Part shown: in pieces, positions 37,344 through 45,752 of the stretch
Position numbering within the stretch: the first letter of the stretch is position 1
Layout: the number at the start of each line of letters is the position of its first letter
Source: Sphingomonas sp. BT-65
Lineage (GTDB): Bacteria > Pseudomonadota > Alphaproteobacteria > Sphingomonadales > Sphingomonadaceae
Direction: 5' to 3'
Assembly: GCF_026107375.2 (NCBI RefSeq)
Contig: NZ_JAPCIA010000003.1
Span: 124,001-188,000 of the forward strand
Length of the DNA: 64,000 nucleotides
Notes under the pieces: model-generated
The model's input: only the letters and a program-made list of their open reading frames with translations
Told to the model about the DNA's origin: nothing
Database searches by the model: none
Position numbers and translations under genes: made by a program

Positions 37344-38432
37344 GTGAGCAGCGCGACGTTCCAGTTCGAAGCCAATCCCAGCCCGGTCGCCGCCAGCGAG
37401 CGCGCGGCATTGCTGGAGAATCCCGGTTTCGGCAAGCTGTTCACCGATCACATGGCGATGGTGCGCTGGTCGGACGCGAAGGGCTGGCACGATGCGAAGA
37501 TCACCGCGCGCGGGCCGCTGACGCTCGATCCGGCGACCGCGGTGCTGCACTATGCGCAGGAGATCTTCGAGGGGCTCAAGGCCTATCGCTTGGAGAATGG
37601 CGGCATCGCGCTGTTCCGCCCGCTCGAGAATGCGCGCCGCTTCCGCGAATCCGCGCAGCGCATGGCGATGCCCGAGCTGCCCGACGACCTCTTCCTCGGC
37701 TCGATCGAGGCGCTGGTGAAGGCCGATCGCGAGTGGATCCCGAGACTTGAGGGCGGCTCGCTCTACCTGCGCCCCTTCATGTTCGCGAGCGAGGTGTTCC
37801 TGGGGGTGAAGCCCGCGGCGGAATATCTCTATCTCGTCATCGCATCGCCCGCGGGCGCCTATTTCAAGAGCGGCGCGCCGGCGGTGTCGATCTGGGTTTC
37901 GGATCACTATACCCGCGCCGCACCCGGCGGCACTGGCGCGGCCAAGTGCGGCGGCAACTATGCCGCGAGCCTGGTGGCGCAGGCCGAGGCGATCCGCGAG
38001 GGTTGCGACCAGGTGGTGTTCCTCGACGCGGCCGAGCGCCGCTGGGTCGAGGAGCTGGGCGGCATGAACCTGTTCTTCGTGTTCGACGACGGCAGCATCG
38101 CCACCCCGCCGCTCGGCGGCACGATCCTGCCCGGCATCACCCGCGAATCGATCCTGACGCTGGCGCGCGACCAGGGCATCGCGGTGCGCGAGGCGCCCTA
38201 TGCGATCGACCAGTGGCGGGCGGATGCGGCGAGCGGCAGGCTGGTTGAGACCTTCGCCTGCGGCACCGCGGCGGTGGTGACCCCGGTGGGCAAGGTGAAG
38301 GGCCGCGACGGCGAATTCACGATCGGCGGCGGCGGCCCGGGGCAGGTGACGCAGGCGCTCAAGGCCAAGCTCACCGCGATCCAGCGCGGCCAGGCACCCG
38401 ACCCGCACGCTTGGGTCCACCGCTTCGCCTGA
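37344..38432 (+). CDS. ilvE: Branched-chain amino acid aminotransferase
   Basis: PLP enzyme making Val, Leu and Ile from 2-oxo acids. 362 residues. HYAQEIFEGLKAYR, the lysine in GTGAAKCGGNYAASL (PLP Schiff base), ELGGMNLFFVF, GTILPGITRESIL and FACGTAAVVTPV are class IIb (fold IV) signatures. A GTG start at 37344 is chosen because CAGGAGAG is seven bases upstream; an in-frame ATG at 37314 lacks one. Confidence 0.94.
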   Translation: MSSATFQFEANPSPVAASERAALLENPGFGKLFTDHMAMVRWSDAKGWHDAKITARGPLTLDPATAVLHYAQEIFEGLKAYRLENGGIALFRPLENARRFRESAQRMAMPELPDDLFLGSIEALVKADREWIPRLEGGSLYLRPFMFASEVFLGVKPAAEYLYLVIASPAGAYFKSGAPAVSIWVSDHYTRAAPGGTGAAKCGGNYAASLVAQAEAIREGCDQVVFLDAAERRWVEELGGMNLFFVFDDGSIATPPLGGTILPGITRESILTLARDQGIAVREAPYAIDQWRADAASGRLVETFACGTAAVVTPVGKVKGRDGEFTIGGGGPGQVTQALKAKLTAIQRGQAPDPHAWVHRFA

Positions 38433-38484
38433 ACCTCTTCCAATCCGCGGAAGGGCACACTAAGGGCGTGCCTTCCGCGAATGC

Positions 38485-38559
38485 TGGGGCGTAGCCAAGC
38501 GGTAAGGCAGCGGTTTTTGGTACCGCCATGCGCTGGTTCGAATCCAGCCGCCCCAGCCA
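38485..38559 (+). tRNA. tRNA-Gln (anticodon TTG)
   Basis: 75-nt cloverleaf with encoded CCA. Acceptor stem TGGGGCG/CGCCCCA, D arm AGCCAAGCGGTAAGGC, anticodon stem GCGGT/ACCGC with loop TTTTGGT (anticodon TTG), and T arm CTGGTTCGAATCCAG. It reads CAA. It sits at the junction between ordinary chromosome and the AT-richer region before the flagellar locus, a classic place for element integration. Confidence 0.96.
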
Positions 38560-38561
38560 AT

Positions 38562-38579
38562 CGAATCCCTCGGGATTCG
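38562..38579 (+). terminator. Short hairpin after tRNA-Gln
   Basis: CGAATCC/GGATTCG stem of 7 bp with a CTCG loop, three bases after the tRNA. It has no T-run, so it may be a processing or weak termination signal. Confidence 0.4.
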
Positions 38580-38823
38580 GCTCTAACGCGTTGAAAACTG
38601 TATCGAAGACCGTCGATGCCAACGGCAATACACTGGCGCGCGCTCTTCTGGCGGGCACTGGTCATGACGGGAGCGAGGCACTGGTTACTCATGCGTTCAA
38701 CGCCGACAGCGCCGCGGGTTCACGCATCTGCTCTATGTTCCGTACCAGTATCATTCAGAACTGAAAGGAAGGCCCGACTCGGACAGATCAAGCACCATCC
38801 TCTGTATCCCAATATAATTCTGA

Positions 38824-39093
38824 ATTTCCGGATCGGAATCTCCTGAGGAATTTATCGAACTAAGAAGGAAAATCATACAAACATATTCTTGGAATCGTGA
38901 AATAATACCGAAGATTTCTTTGAGATTCGACAATGGGGCAACGGGCGGTGGCACCGGCGACGGATACGTATTTGCTAGATTTGAACAAGTTTTGAACAAG
39001 GTAGGTAATCTATCCGGTGTCATCAACGGATTCATTGAGGTGATTAACTATAGGGGTCACGTCGTAGAATTTACTTTCAAAGAAGAACGATAA
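38824..39093 (+). pseudogene. Coding relic, no start codon
   Basis: Open frame of 89 residues after a TGA, ending TAA at 39091-39093, with no ATG, GTG or TTG near its beginning. It contains EEFIELRRKIIQTYSWNREI, LRFDNGATGGGTGDGYVFAR and ends ...VINGFIEVINYRGHVVEF, a sequence with protein-like composition but much lower GC than its surroundings. It resembles the end of a toxin or immunity protein, though I cannot name a family. Likely a leftover of a transferred module; a frameshift from an upstream frame is possible. Confidence 0.4.
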
Positions 39094-39334
39094 ATTCCTG
39101 TGGATCAGCGATCGAAATGATTCGATGACCGAAGTTGTTCGTAGAAATGTAATTTCAGACAAGCTATGGAGTTTTTTTACTAACTGACTTCATAGTACGG
39201 GTATATTTACTAAATATGCTGCGCGTGAGGCTCTTACGGCCCGGTGTGGTGCTGGCGCCCCGAATCTTTCTCATTAGCGGCCCTGGCCGAAAGGGCAGGT
39301 GGAATGAGTTAATGGATTACCCCAAGAGAATCAC
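39094..39334. other. AT-richer intergenic stretch, nothing recognised
   Basis: No gene or RNA supported. Composition is clearly more AT-rich than the flanks. It separates the relic from the flagellar promoter region. Confidence 0.4.
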
Positions 39335-39350
39335 TTGACATTTATGTCAA
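39335..39350 (+). promoter_or_regulatory. Dyad/promoter element upstream of the flagellar operon
   Basis: TTGACATTTATGTCAA is a perfect 6-bp-armed inverted repeat that also contains a consensus -35 TTGACA. A TATAAT follows at 39421-39426, too far for pairing. It is a candidate operator for the long plus-strand operon; no sigma-54 or clear FliA promoter was found. Confidence 0.4.
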
Positions 39351-39523
39351 ATACAAAGACATCGACCCGACTCGGCCGAGGTCTGTCGGATGCTGGCGTC
39401 GTAAGATTTTGATATTCATATATAATTTCAATTCCCCCCCTAATAATTGCGAGGCCCTGCAGAGACCCCGTTGACGTAGCCCGAAGGTTGTGTCCCATAA
39501 TGGCACAGTCCGGGGGGTTCGGG

Positions 39524-40231
39524 ATGTCGGGGTTAGTCGAGTCGGCGTTGGCCATTCTTGCGGGCGCGGGGGATCGTACCCGTCTGGCCTCGGAAAATAT
39601 CGGTAATATGACGACGCCGGGCTACAAGGCACGGCGCTTCCAGGCCGCCATCGTCGAACGGACGGTGGGCGGCGGCGAAGCTGAGCCGGCCGCGCCGCAG
39701 CTCGATTTCGCCCAGGGCCCGTTGCGCGCGACCGGTAACAAATACGATCTCGCGCTGCAGGGCGAGGGCTTCTTCGTGGTCGCCGCGCCAAATGGCGAAC
39801 TCTACTATACGCGGCAGGGACAGTTCGATCGCGCCGAGGACGGGCGGCTCCTGAGCCCCGGCGGCTATACCCTTCAGCAGGCAGGCGGCGGCGACCTTGT
39901 CGTCGCGCACGACCGGATCGAGATCACGCAGGACGGGACCGCCCTCGATGCGGGCCAGCCGATCGGGCAGGTGGCGCTCGCAGTGCCGGAGGCGGGCGTC
40001 GAGCTCGTGCCGGTCAGCGGCAGCACCTTTGCCGCGCCGCCGAGCGGCATGAACGAGACCGCCGTGGCGAGCGTCCGGCAAGGGATGCTCGAGGGTGCCA
40101 ACACATCCCTGGGAGACGAGATGCTGAGCTTGATGACCGCGACCCGCCAGGCCGAAGCCGGGGCGCGCCTCGTCCAGGTCTATGACGAGCTCATGGGCCG
40201 CGCCTTCACTACGCTGGGACAGCGCGGCTGA
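39524..40231 (+). CDS. flgF: Flagellar proximal rod protein FlgF
   Basis: 235 residues. N-terminal rod helix with LASENIGNMTTPGYKARRFQ, central YDLALQGEGFFVVAAPNGELYYTRQGQF, and C-terminal helix LGDEMLSLMTATRQAEAGARLVQVYDELMGR. First gene of the plus-strand operon and next to flgG, which supports FlgF over FlgG. ATG at 39524 has GGGGGG upstream; ATG at 39500 or TTG at 39488 are alternatives. Overlaps flgG by 1 base. Confidence 0.82.
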   Translation: MSGLVESALAILAGAGDRTRLASENIGNMTTPGYKARRFQAAIVERTVGGGEAEPAAPQLDFAQGPLRATGNKYDLALQGEGFFVVAAPNGELYYTRQGQFDRAEDGRLLSPGGYTLQQAGGGDLVVAHDRIEITQDGTALDAGQPIGQVALAVPEAGVELVPVSGSTFAAPPSGMNETAVASVRQGMLEGANTSLGDEMLSLMTATRQAEAGARLVQVYDELMGRAFTTLGQRG

Positions 40232-41001
40232 TGAGCGAGGCTTTCGAAGTCGGCGCGATCGCGATGCGCGCGCAACAGCGGGCGCTCGAAGTGCTCGCGA
40301 GCAACATCGCCAACGTCAACACCCAGGGATTCAAGCGCGCGCAAGTGCGTTATGCGGACCTAGTGTCAAACCGGACCGACGCGCAGCCTCTCACTAATGT
40401 CCCCATCGACGACCCGAGCGTTGCGGGCGTGACGATGGACGTCCGGCTCGCGCTCGATACGCAAGGCGAGATCCAGCGCACCGGCCGCGCGATGGACCTG
40501 GCGATCGAGGGCGCCGGCTTCATCGAGCTGATGGGGCCGGCCGGGCAGACGCTGCTCTGGCGCGGCGGCGGGCTAAAGATCCTCGACGATGGGATGCTGG
40601 CGACCGAGGGCGGTCTTGCGCTCAAGGCGGCGATCTCGCTCCCGCGCGATGCCACCGAGCTTTCGATCGACAAGAACGGCACGGTCAGCGCCAAGCTGGG
40701 AGACGAGGCCGATGCAGTCGAGATCGGTCAGATCCGACTGGTCCGGCTCGAAGATGTGAGCGGGGTCACGCGGCTCGATGGCGGCCTCTATCGGGTCGAC
40801 GAGGCGCATGTGCTGACCGAGGCGGAGCCTGGCGACGACGGTGCGGGGCTGCTCGTGCAGGGTGCGCTCGAGCGCTCCAACGTCCAGCTTACCGACGAGA
40901 TGGTCCAGCTGATCATGGTCCAGCGCGCCTATGCCGCCAGCGCGCAGGTGGTTCAGGCGGCAGACCAGCTCATGGGCATCGTCAACGGGCTGCGCCGCTG
41001 A
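40231..41001 (+). CDS. flgG: Flagellar distal rod protein FlgG
   Basis: 256 residues. RALEVLASNIANVNTQGFKRAQVRYADLV at the N-terminus, MDLAIEGAGFIELMGPAGQTLLWR in the middle, and LLVQGALERSNVQLTDEMVQLIMVQRAYAASAQVVQAADQLMGI at the C-terminus, the last being a strong FlgG pattern. It would build the distal rod across the periplasm. Overlaps both neighbours by 1 base. Confidence 0.88.
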   Translation: MSEAFEVGAIAMRAQQRALEVLASNIANVNTQGFKRAQVRYADLVSNRTDAQPLTNVPIDDPSVAGVTMDVRLALDTQGEIQRTGRAMDLAIEGAGFIELMGPAGQTLLWRGGGLKILDDGMLATEGGLALKAAISLPRDATELSIDKNGTVSAKLGDEADAVEIGQIRLVRLEDVSGVTRLDGGLYRVDEAHVLTEAEPGDDGAGLLVQGALERSNVQLTDEMVQLIMVQRAYAASAQVVQAADQLMGIVNGLRR

Positions 41002-41429
41002 TGTTTCTGGCGATCGCGGTGCTGGCGATGGCCGCGGAGGACGCGCCGCGAGCGGCCTGCGTCGCGACCGTGCGTGACATTGCCGCGGGCGAGCAGATCT
41101 CGGCCGAGCTGCTCGTGCCGGTCGACTGCCGCAAGCAGCCCCGCGGCACGCGATGGGCACGTTTCGATCGCATGAGCGGATCGCTGACGGCGAGGGAAGC
41201 GCTGCCTGCCGGGGCCTATCTTGGCCGGTTGCCGGCAGCGGCCGCCCCGCTGCTTCCCAAAGGCGCGCGCGTGACGCTTCGGGCGAGCGCGGGTCCCGCG
41301 ATCGTCGAACGTGAGGTCACGACGCTTCAGCCCGCCCGTGCCGGCCAGCGCGTGTTTGTCCGCGATGCGGACGGCAACGTCTTCGCCGCCGCGATCGCGG
41401 TACCGAACGCGGCGCCAGCGATCCGATGA
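41001..41429 (+). CDS. flgA: FlgA-like P-ring assembly chaperone (short, SAF domain)
   Basis: 142 residues, shorter than typical FlgA. A short signal-like N-terminus (MFLAIAVLAMAAEDAPRA) is followed by an SAF-type segment VRDIAAGEQISAELLVPVDC, LPAGAYLGRL and a C-terminal RVTLRASAGPAIVEREVTTLQPARAGQRVFVRDADGNVF, the FlgA signature. Between flgG and flgH, as expected for a chaperone of FlgI. Ends in a 4-base overlap with flgH. Confidence 0.75.
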   Translation: MFLAIAVLAMAAEDAPRAACVATVRDIAAGEQISAELLVPVDCRKQPRGTRWARFDRMSGSLTAREALPAGAYLGRLPAAAAPLLPKGARVTLRASAGPAIVEREVTTLQPARAGQRVFVRDADGNVFAAAIAVPNAAPAIR

Positions 41430-41986
41430 GCCTCGCGTTATCCTTGACGCTACTGGCGGCGGGCGCGGCCGGGCAGGACTTGTTCCAGGGCAGCAACTGG
41501 GCAGCGATGGCGGCCGACCGCCGCGCGACCCAGGTGGGCGACTCGATCACGGTGATCGTGCATCAGGTCGCCGAGGCCTCGAACACGACCCAGAATACCA
41601 CCCGCAAGACCACCGACACCGGTGCCAGCCTGCGCGCCGGCGGGATCGACGAGGGCGGCGCGCTGAGCTTTGGCGGGGGCTATTCCGGGCGCGGGGAAGC
41701 GCGGCGGAGCGAGCGGCTGTTGGCCCAGCTCAGCGTCTCGATCGAGCAGATCCTGCCCAATGGCGACTATCGGATCGTCGGCCGGCAGCAGATCCGGGTG
41801 AATGGCGAGACGACGTTGATCGCGGTGCGGGGCCGTATCCGTGCGGCCGACATATCCGGGGACAATGCCGTGCTGTCGAGCCGGATCGCCGACGCCGAGA
41901 TCGACTATAACGGCAAGGGCTTCGTCTCGCGCAGCGCGAAGCCGGGCCTGATCAATCGGCTGTTCAGCCTGCTGGGACTGGGCTGA
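41426..41986 (+). CDS. flgH: Flagellar L-ring protein FlgH, apparently without lipobox
   Basis: 186 residues, short for FlgH. DLFQGSNWAAMAADRRATQVGDSITVIVHQVAEASNTTQ and LSVSIEQILPNGDYRIVGRQQIRVNGE are L-ring features, and the C-terminus VLSSRIADAEIDYNGKGFVSRSAKPG...INRLFSLLGL fits well. The signal (MSLALSLTLLAAGAAGQ) contains no cysteine, so the usual N-terminal lipid anchor seems missing. Overlaps flgI by 1 base. Confidence 0.85.
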   Translation: MSLALSLTLLAAGAAGQDLFQGSNWAAMAADRRATQVGDSITVIVHQVAEASNTTQNTTRKTTDTGASLRAGGIDEGGALSFGGGYSGRGEARRSERLLAQLSVSIEQILPNGDYRIVGRQQIRVNGETTLIAVRGRIRAADISGDNAVLSSRIADAEIDYNGKGFVSRSAKPGLINRLFSLLGLG

Positions 41987-43098
41987 TGCGTCACTTCCTT
42001 TCCGTGGTTGTAGCCCTGTGCCTGGTGGCGCCCTGGCCGGCGCTCGCGCAACAGGTGCCCCTCAAGAATCTCGGCCGGTTCGCCGGCTGGCGCGAGAATG
42101 CGCTGGTCGGCTATGGCCTGGTCACGGGTCTCTCGGGATCGGGCGATACGCGACGCAGCGTCGTCACGCGCCAGGCGCTGCGCAATGTACTGAGCCGGCT
42201 CGGCACGAGCGTCAGCGAAGATGACATCAGCAGCCGCAACGTCGCGGTGGTCATGGTGACCGCGGTGCTGCCGCCCTCGGCGAATGTCGGCGACCGGATC
42301 GACGTCATCGTCTCCTCGATCGGTGATGCGCGCAGCCTCGCGGGAGGCACGCTCATCATGACCCCGCTCCTGGGCCCCGACCAGCGCCCCTATGCGCTTG
42401 CGCAAGGGCCGCTGCTCGCCGGCGGCTACAGGTTCGAGAGCGAGCTCAACCAGCAGCAGCGCAACTATCCGACCAGCGCGGTGCTTCCGGGCGGCGCGAC
42501 GATCGAGACCTCGGTTCAGTCGGCGGTCTCGGTGACGGATGGCGAGCTTTCGTTCCTGCTCGCCAATCCGAGCTTCTCGACTGCGCAGCGGATCGCCGAG
42601 CGCATCTCCGGCCGCCTCGGTGCTGGAACGGCGCTCGCCCGCAACGCCGACGAGGTTCGCATCCGCTACGCCGGTGGCGCGAGCGAGCTCACCGCGTTCG
42701 TCGCCAATCTTGAGAACGTGCTGGTCGAGCCCGACAGCGCGCGGCGTGTCGTGATCAACGAGCGGACCGGAACGGTGGTCGCCGGCAGCGAGGTGATGAT
42801 CAGCAGCGTCGCGATTGCGCAAGGCGACATCAAGGTCACCGTCACGGCGGAGAATTATGCGTCGCAGCCGAGCTTCATCTCGGGCTTCGCGAGCGATGTG
42901 CGCAGCCTCGTCGTCACCAACACCAAGCTGGAGGTCAGTCAGGGCGAGGGCGATCGGACGTTTCGCTTCCCGAACACCAGCGTCGCCGACCTCGTCCAGG
43001 CACTGACCGCCGCGCGCGTCGATACGCGGCGGATCATCTCGATCCTCCAGGCGATCAAGGCAGCCGGCGCGCTGCACGCCGATATCATCGTTCAATAG
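41986..43098 (+). CDS. flgI: Flagellar P-ring protein FlgI
   Basis: 370 residues with a cleavable signal (MRHFLSVVVALCLVAPWPALAQ). LGRFAGWRENALVGYGLVTGLSGSGDT, RNVAVVMVTAVLPPSANVGDRIDVIVSSIGDARSLAGGTLIMTPL and RRVVINERTGTVVAGSEV are conserved FlgI motifs, and VADLVQALTAARVDTRRIISILQAIKAAGALHADIIV ends it. Normal length; builds the peptidoglycan-level ring. Confidence 0.95.
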   Translation: MRHFLSVVVALCLVAPWPALAQQVPLKNLGRFAGWRENALVGYGLVTGLSGSGDTRRSVVTRQALRNVLSRLGTSVSEDDISSRNVAVVMVTAVLPPSANVGDRIDVIVSSIGDARSLAGGTLIMTPLLGPDQRPYALAQGPLLAGGYRFESELNQQQRNYPTSAVLPGGATIETSVQSAVSVTDGELSFLLANPSFSTAQRIAERISGRLGAGTALARNADEVRIRYAGGASELTAFVANLENVLVEPDSARRVVINERTGTVVAGSEVMISSVAIAQGDIKVTVTAENYASQPSFISGFASDVRSLVVTNTKLEVSQGEGDRTFRFPNTSVADLVQALTAARVDTRRIISILQAIKAAGALHADIIVQ

Positions 43099-43110
43099 GA
43101 CCCAGGACAC

Positions 43111-43455
43111 ATGGATCCCATTACGTCCATCTTGATCGCCAAGGCGCTCGACGGGCTGCACGCCCGGCAGAAGGTGACCGCGGAGAATATCGCCAATGCC
43201 GGGACGCCTGGTTATCGGCCACTCGCCGTCAGCTTCGAGGCAAATCTCAGGGCCGCCGCCGGGAAGGATGCCGCCGCGATCGCGGCGGTCGAGCCGCGGA
43301 CCTATCTCGCTGCCGATGCGCCGATCCCAGGCGAACTGCGGCTCGATCTCGAGATCGCGACCGCGGCGCAGACCAGCATGCGCTATGGCGCGCTGATCGA
43401 TCTGCTCGGCCGTCAGATGGCATTGCATCGCGCCGTCGTCTCGGGCGGGAGATAA
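43111..43455 (+). CDS. flgB: Flagellar rod protein FlgB
   Basis: 114 residues. LDGLHARQKVTAENIANAGTPGYRPLAVSFEANL is the FlgB N-terminal rod motif, and the C-terminus (MRYGALIDLLGRQMALHRAVVSG) is the paired helix. Proximal rod subunit exported by the type III gate. Three bases separate it from flgC. Confidence 0.85.
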   Translation: MDPITSILIAKALDGLHARQKVTAENIANAGTPGYRPLAVSFEANLRAAAGKDAAAIAAVEPRTYLAADAPIPGELRLDLEIATAAQTSMRYGALIDLLGRQMALHRAVVSGGR

Positions 43456-43458
43456 GCC

Positions 43459-43872
43459 ATGGACGCCATGGAGATCAGCCGCACCGGGCTCGACGTCGAG
43501 TGGCAGCGCCTGCAGGTGATCGCGCAGAACCTCGCCAACATGAACACGACGCGGGATGCGGCGGGCGGCGCCTATCGTCCGCAACGCCTGCTTTCCGGAC
43601 CTCAGGCCGAATTCTCGACCATCGTCCGCGGCGCACCCAAGGGCGTTGCGGTCCAAGGCATGGTCGCGACGGGCGGTGCCGACCGTCGCGTGCACGAACC
43701 CCGCCATCCACATGCCGATGCGGAAGGATATGTGACCTATCCGGCGATCGATCACGCTGGAGAGATGACGCTGCTCATCAAGACGTCGCGCGCTTACGAG
43801 GCTAATCTCACGGCATTCTCGATCGCGCAGCAGATGTACGCGCGCGCCCTTGACCTAGGCAACAAGGCATGA
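43459..43872 (+). CDS. flgC: Flagellar rod protein FlgC
   Basis: 137 residues. MEISRTGLDVEWQRLQVIAQNLANMNTTRDAAGGAYRPQR at the N-terminus; GYVTYPAIDHAGEMTLLIKTSRAYEANLTAFSIAQQMYARALDLG at the C-terminus, clear FlgC motifs. Partner of FlgB in the proximal rod. Overlaps fliE by 4 bases. Confidence 0.9.
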   Translation: MDAMEISRTGLDVEWQRLQVIAQNLANMNTTRDAAGGAYRPQRLLSGPQAEFSTIVRGAPKGVAVQGMVATGGADRRVHEPRHPHADAEGYVTYPAIDHAGEMTLLIKTSRAYEANLTAFSIAQQMYARALDLGNKA

Positions 43873-44186
43873 GCGCGGTCGATCCGGTGGCGGCGCTTAG
43901 TCTTTCCGCGCCAGCGATTGAAGGGCTCGATCCCGGCTTCTCGGTGTCGGCCGCCCAATTGCCGCATAAAGGCTTTGGCGAGGTACTTATGTCCGGGCTG
44001 CGGGCGGTCGACGCCAAGCTCGAAACGGCCGAGCAGCTGGTTCAGCGGTTCGCGGTCGATGATTCGATCCCGGTGCACCAGGTCACGATCGCGCTCGAGC
44101 AGGCCCGGCTGTCGGTCGAGCTCGCGATGCAGGTGCGTACGCGCCTCGTCGAAGGCTACCGCGAACTCATGAACATGCAGCTGTGA
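43869..44186 (+). CDS. fliE: Flagellar hook-basal body protein FliE
   Basis: 105 residues. The second half, GLRAVDAKLETAEQLVQRFAVDDSIPVHQVTIALEQARLSVELAMQVRTRLVEGYRELMNMQL, matches FliE, which joins the MS ring and gate to the rod. Position between flgC and fliF is classical. Overlaps fliF by 4 bases. Confidence 0.88.
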   Translation: MSAVDPVAALSLSAPAIEGLDPGFSVSAAQLPHKGFGEVLMSGLRAVDAKLETAEQLVQRFAVDDSIPVHQVTIALEQARLSVELAMQVRTRLVEGYRELMNMQL

Positions 44187-45424
44187 ACGACGCCATGTCG
44201 GACTTCGCATCGCGCAGGCAGTATCTGGTCTTTGGCGGCGTCCTCGCGGCGATCTTCGCCGCGCTGGCGCTGGGCTATTTCCTGTTCTTGCGCGCGGATT
44301 ACGCCGTGTTGGCAAGCGGGCTTCGGGCGGAAGAGGCGTCGGCAATCGTCGCCGAGCTCGACAAGCGCGCCGTCTCCTATCGCATCGAGGACGGCGGCGG
44401 CACGATCCGGGTGCCGGCGAGCGAGGCTGATGCGACCCGGGTCGCGATCGCGGGATCGGATGCCGCGGCGCGCGGTCAGATTGGGTTCGAGCTGTTCAAC
44501 AAGTCGGACATGGGGCTGACCAACTTCGCGCAGAAGATCAACTACCAGCGCGCGCTGCAGGGGGAGCTCGTGCGCACGATCACGGCCATGGAAGGCGTGG
44601 AGACGGCGCGCGTGCATCTCGGCCTGCCCGAGCGGAGCCTGTTCCGCGGTGAACGAACCGAGCCTTCGGCAGCGGTCACCGTGACGATGAAGCAAGGCCG
44701 GCTCCTCGATCCGGCGCGGGTGGCCGGTATCCAGCGTCTCGTCGCCGCGGCGGTGCCTGACCTGACCGAGGCAAAGGTTGTCCTGCTGGATGGCCATGGC
44801 CGAGTAATCAGCGCAGCCGTGCCGTCCCAGATCACAAGCGACCTCGACGAGCGGGGCGCGATCCAGGCCTATTACGCGGCCCGGGTACGCACTGCCGTCG
44901 AGCCGATCCTCGGGCCCGGCAAATTCAGCGTGCGGGCGCTGGTCCAGACCGGCGCCGCGACCGGCGCCCTGCCGATGGCACCGGGCGAGAGCGATACCCG
45001 CAACTTTGCGCTGCGGATTCTGCTCGTCACCCCGGCCGCCATCCCCGGCGAGGATCAGGCGGTGGTGCGGGACGCGGTGGTCCGGTCGATCAAGGCCGAC
45101 CCCGGCCGGGGGGATAGCATCGAGTTGGAGATCGGGCCGCTCGCGATCGCATCCGGGCCGGTCGCTCCGCCGGTCGCGGCGAGGGCGCCCCAGGTTGCGG
45201 ACGTTCCGCAGCAGGAGGCTCCAGGCGCCCCTGCGGTCTGGCCGGCGCCGGCGATGTCGATTTGGCCCTGGATCCTGCTCGCTGCCGTGGCCGCCGTCTT
45301 GGGTGTCGCGGTCGTCGCGCGCCGGCGCTCGCGAATGACCGGCGACGAGCATGACGCCTTCGCCGCCAGGCTGCAGCGGCAGCTCGCACTAACTGAGGAG
45401 CCGGGCGATGCTCAGCACGGATGA
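44183..45424 (+). CDS. fliF: Reduced flagellar MS-ring protein FliF
   Basis: 413 residues against about 550 usually. TM1 at about 14-35, ring-building motifs 1 and 2 (LASGLRAEEASAIVAELDK; INYQRALQGELVRTITAMEGVETARVHLGLPERSLF), TM2 at about 358-379. The third ring-building domain (about 225-320) lacks its large beta-collar insert: RALVQTGAA runs within about 20 residues into NFALRILLV. The cytoplasmic tail is only 34 residues (RRRSRMTGDEHDAFA...), and I cannot recognise the FliG-binding helix. Intermediate between FliF and the injectisome ring SctJ. Confidence 0.88.
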   Translation: MNDAMSDFASRRQYLVFGGVLAAIFAALALGYFLFLRADYAVLASGLRAEEASAIVAELDKRAVSYRIEDGGGTIRVPASEADATRVAIAGSDAAARGQIGFELFNKSDMGLTNFAQKINYQRALQGELVRTITAMEGVETARVHLGLPERSLFRGERTEPSAAVTVTMKQGRLLDPARVAGIQRLVAAAVPDLTEAKVVLLDGHGRVISAAVPSQITSDLDERGAIQAYYAARVRTAVEPILGPGKFSVRALVQTGAATGALPMAPGESDTRNFALRILLVTPAAIPGEDQAVVRDAVVRSIKADPGRGDSIELEIGPLAIASGPVAPPVAARAPQVADVPQQEAPGAPAVWPAPAMSIWPWILLAAVAAVLGVAVVARRRSRMTGDEHDAFAARLQRQLALTEEPGDAQHG

Positions 45425-45752
45425 GCCGATCACGCTGCTCATCGAAAAGCTGGATGCACTGGCCACCCCGGACCGGGCGGCGATCCTCAAGCGATTGTCG
45501 CCTCAGCAGCGCCAGCGCCTCGAGCGGTTGCGTACGGGACAGCGCGCCCCCGCGCCGGATCGCTATTCGCCGGCACTCCTCGAGCGGATCGCCGAGCTCG
45601 ATGCCGGCACGTCGCCGCTGACCCCGACTGTGCAAGGAGCGTTGCGGCGAGCGGCTAAGGACGGAGCCCCTCGGTCTGTCCCCGAAACGGCGCGTGGCGC
45701 ATCGCTGGCAGACGTCGCCGGGGGCCTGTTCAGGAAGCGGGGAAGCGCGTGA
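45408..45752 (+). CDS. Unknown protein in the fliG position
   Basis: 114 residues, overlapping fliF by 17 bases and fliH by 4. ITLLIEKLDALATPDRAAILKRLSPQQRQRLERL is a helical stretch loosely like a FliG N-domain helix pair, but FliG motifs (the EHPQ region, charged torque helix) are absent and it is a third of FliG's length. The remainder is basic and probably disordered, ending VAGGLFRKRGSA. It may be a minimal MS-ring adaptor in place of FliG; this is inference from position only. Confidence 0.6.
   Translation: MLSTDEPITLLIEKLDALATPDRAAILKRLSPQQRQRLERLRTGQRAPAPDRYSPALLERIAELDAGTSPLTPTVQGALRRAAKDGAPRSVPETARGASLADVAGGLFRKRGSA

Noticed and set aside
38751..39035. 94-codon minus frame in the AT-rich gap
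   Set aside because: No Shine-Dalgarno and no family features; the plus-strand relic there looks more protein-like.
39501..39520. TGGCAC before flgF as a sigma-54 promoter
   Set aside because: No TTGC element at the required spacing and it overlaps the coding start.
45408..45752. Calling this ORF FliG
   Set aside because: One third of the length and no FliG motifs; only the position fits.
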